From: an uncultured Micrococcaceae bacterium
GTDB taxonomy: Bacteria > Actinomycetota > Actinomycetes > Actinomycetales > Micrococcaceae
Direction: 5' to 3'
Assembly (NCBI GenBank): GCA_937896705.1
Contig: CALBOC010000197.1
Span: 1-7,461 of the forward strand
DNA: 7,461 bases
Positions within the stretch are counted from its first letter, which is position 1. Every line of letters begins with the position of its first letter. This document shows positions 6,926 through 7,461 of the stretch, piece after piece. A program made the position numbers and the translations under genes. Under the pieces are notes generated by a model. It worked only from the letters and a program-made list of their open reading frames with translations, made no database searches and was not told where the DNA came from.

Positions 6926-7461
6926 TTAAACCTGAACAATACCCATCAGAATGGCCACGAACAGGAGCGCGATACTAAAGCCCCACATAATGAGAAAGGA
7001 GTACCGGATGTGTTTGCCAATGTCGGCTTCAGCCAGCCCCATGGCCAACCAAACAGCCGGTGCGAATGGGCTCACAAAGGTACCAATGACGTTGCCGATC
7101 ACCAGTGCGTATGCCGTGGAGGTGGCCGCTACCCCGAACTGGCTTGCAGTTGCCTCAACCACGGGCAATACGGAGAAGTAGTACGCATCGGTGGAGGTCA
7201 GCATATCCAGCGGAACCCCGAGCACGCCGACAATCACGTGCAGGTATTGGCCTACGGTGTCGGGGATGATCTGCAGCAGGGACAACGCGACGCTTTCCAG
7301 CATGCCCGATTGGTTGAGCACACCCAAAAAGACTGCGGCAGCAATAATGACGGCTGCCATCATGAGTGCATTGGGCGCGTGGGCTTTCATGCGGTCAATT
7401 TGTAGCTTGGCCGAGTTGAAGTTCAGTGGTAGCAACACGGCAACGCCTAAGACGAAGCTCA
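6926..7461 (-). CDS. CitMHS-family citrate/metal symporter, C-terminal part
   Basis: The frame enters from the right edge and is open to it, so the 5' end lies outside; about 178 residues are visible. It is strongly hydrophobic, with about five membrane segments and the CitMHS pattern: GVLGVPLDMLTSTDAYYFSVLPVV, a small-residue segment ALVIGNVIGTFVSPFAPAVWL, then GLAEADIGKHIRYSF before a final helix. Members related to Bacillus CitM/CitH import citrate complexed with Mg or Ca, driven by protons. Which metal is used cannot be read from this fragment. An internal GTG at 7438 is not a start: the frame continues upstream with hydrophobic codons. Codon 7448-7450 is the rare Leu codon TTA. A hairpin follows the stop, so it is transcribed apart from eno. 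Confidence 0.85.
   Translation of the reverse strand, partial: SFVLGVAVLLPLNFNSAKLQIDRMKAHAPNALMMAAVIIAAAVFLGVLNQSGMLESVALSLLQIIPDTVGQYLHVIVGVLGVPLDMLTSTDAYYFSVLPVVEATASQFGVAATSTAYALVIGNVIGTFVSPFAPAVWLAMGLAEADIGKHIRYSFLIMWGFSIALLFVAILMGIVQV

Overview
The window looks like ordinary chromosomal core DNA from a moderately GC-rich actinobacterium, most likely of the order Micrococcales. The evidence is the cluster enolase - FtsB/DivIC - DUF501 - short Ppx/GppA phosphatase, which is typical of Actinobacteria, together with three GTG starts or candidate starts, NDH-2 as the respiratory enzyme, and many Glu/Gln/Asp-rich low-complexity stretches. I cannot name a genus. There is no sign of a mobile element, prophage, CRISPR array or defence island.

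Layout: every gene is on the minus strand, so transcription runs right to left. From the right edge these are the 3' part of a CitMHS-type citrate transporter (6926-7461, start outside the window), a short regulatory gap, eno (5511-6791), a second gap, and then a tightly packed cluster. The cluster holds a FtsB/DivIC-like septum protein (4607-5329), a DUF501-Ppx fusion protein (3013-4599), a membrane-anchored S8 (mycosin-like) protease (1652-3010) and NDH-2 (195-1601). A tRNA with anticodon UAA follows (1-75), cut just after its discriminator base. Gaps inside the cluster are 7, 2 and 50 nt, so divIC, ppx, the protease gene and probably ndh share a transcript. The other intergenic stretches (76-194, 5330-5510, 6792-6925) are all under 200 nt and hold hairpins and promoter-like or operator-like sequences.

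How the genes relate: eno (glycolysis), NDH-2 (NADH reoxidation into the quinone pool) and the citrate carrier belong to central carbon and energy metabolism. Ppx acts on polyphosphate and/or pppGpp. The FtsB-like protein belongs to the divisome, and the protease is an exported, membrane-tethered enzyme. Nothing here makes a multi-gene system that I can call new.

Points worth a second look: the in-frame fusion of DUF501 to Ppx; a long acidic insertion next to the catalytic His of the subtilisin, with no type VII secretion genes nearby; a UAA-anticodon tRNA that lacks the long variable arm expected of tRNA-Leu; a Rex-operator-like imperfect palindrome just before ndh; a strong inverted repeat in the eno leader; and three gene-end hairpins that all lack a U-tract.
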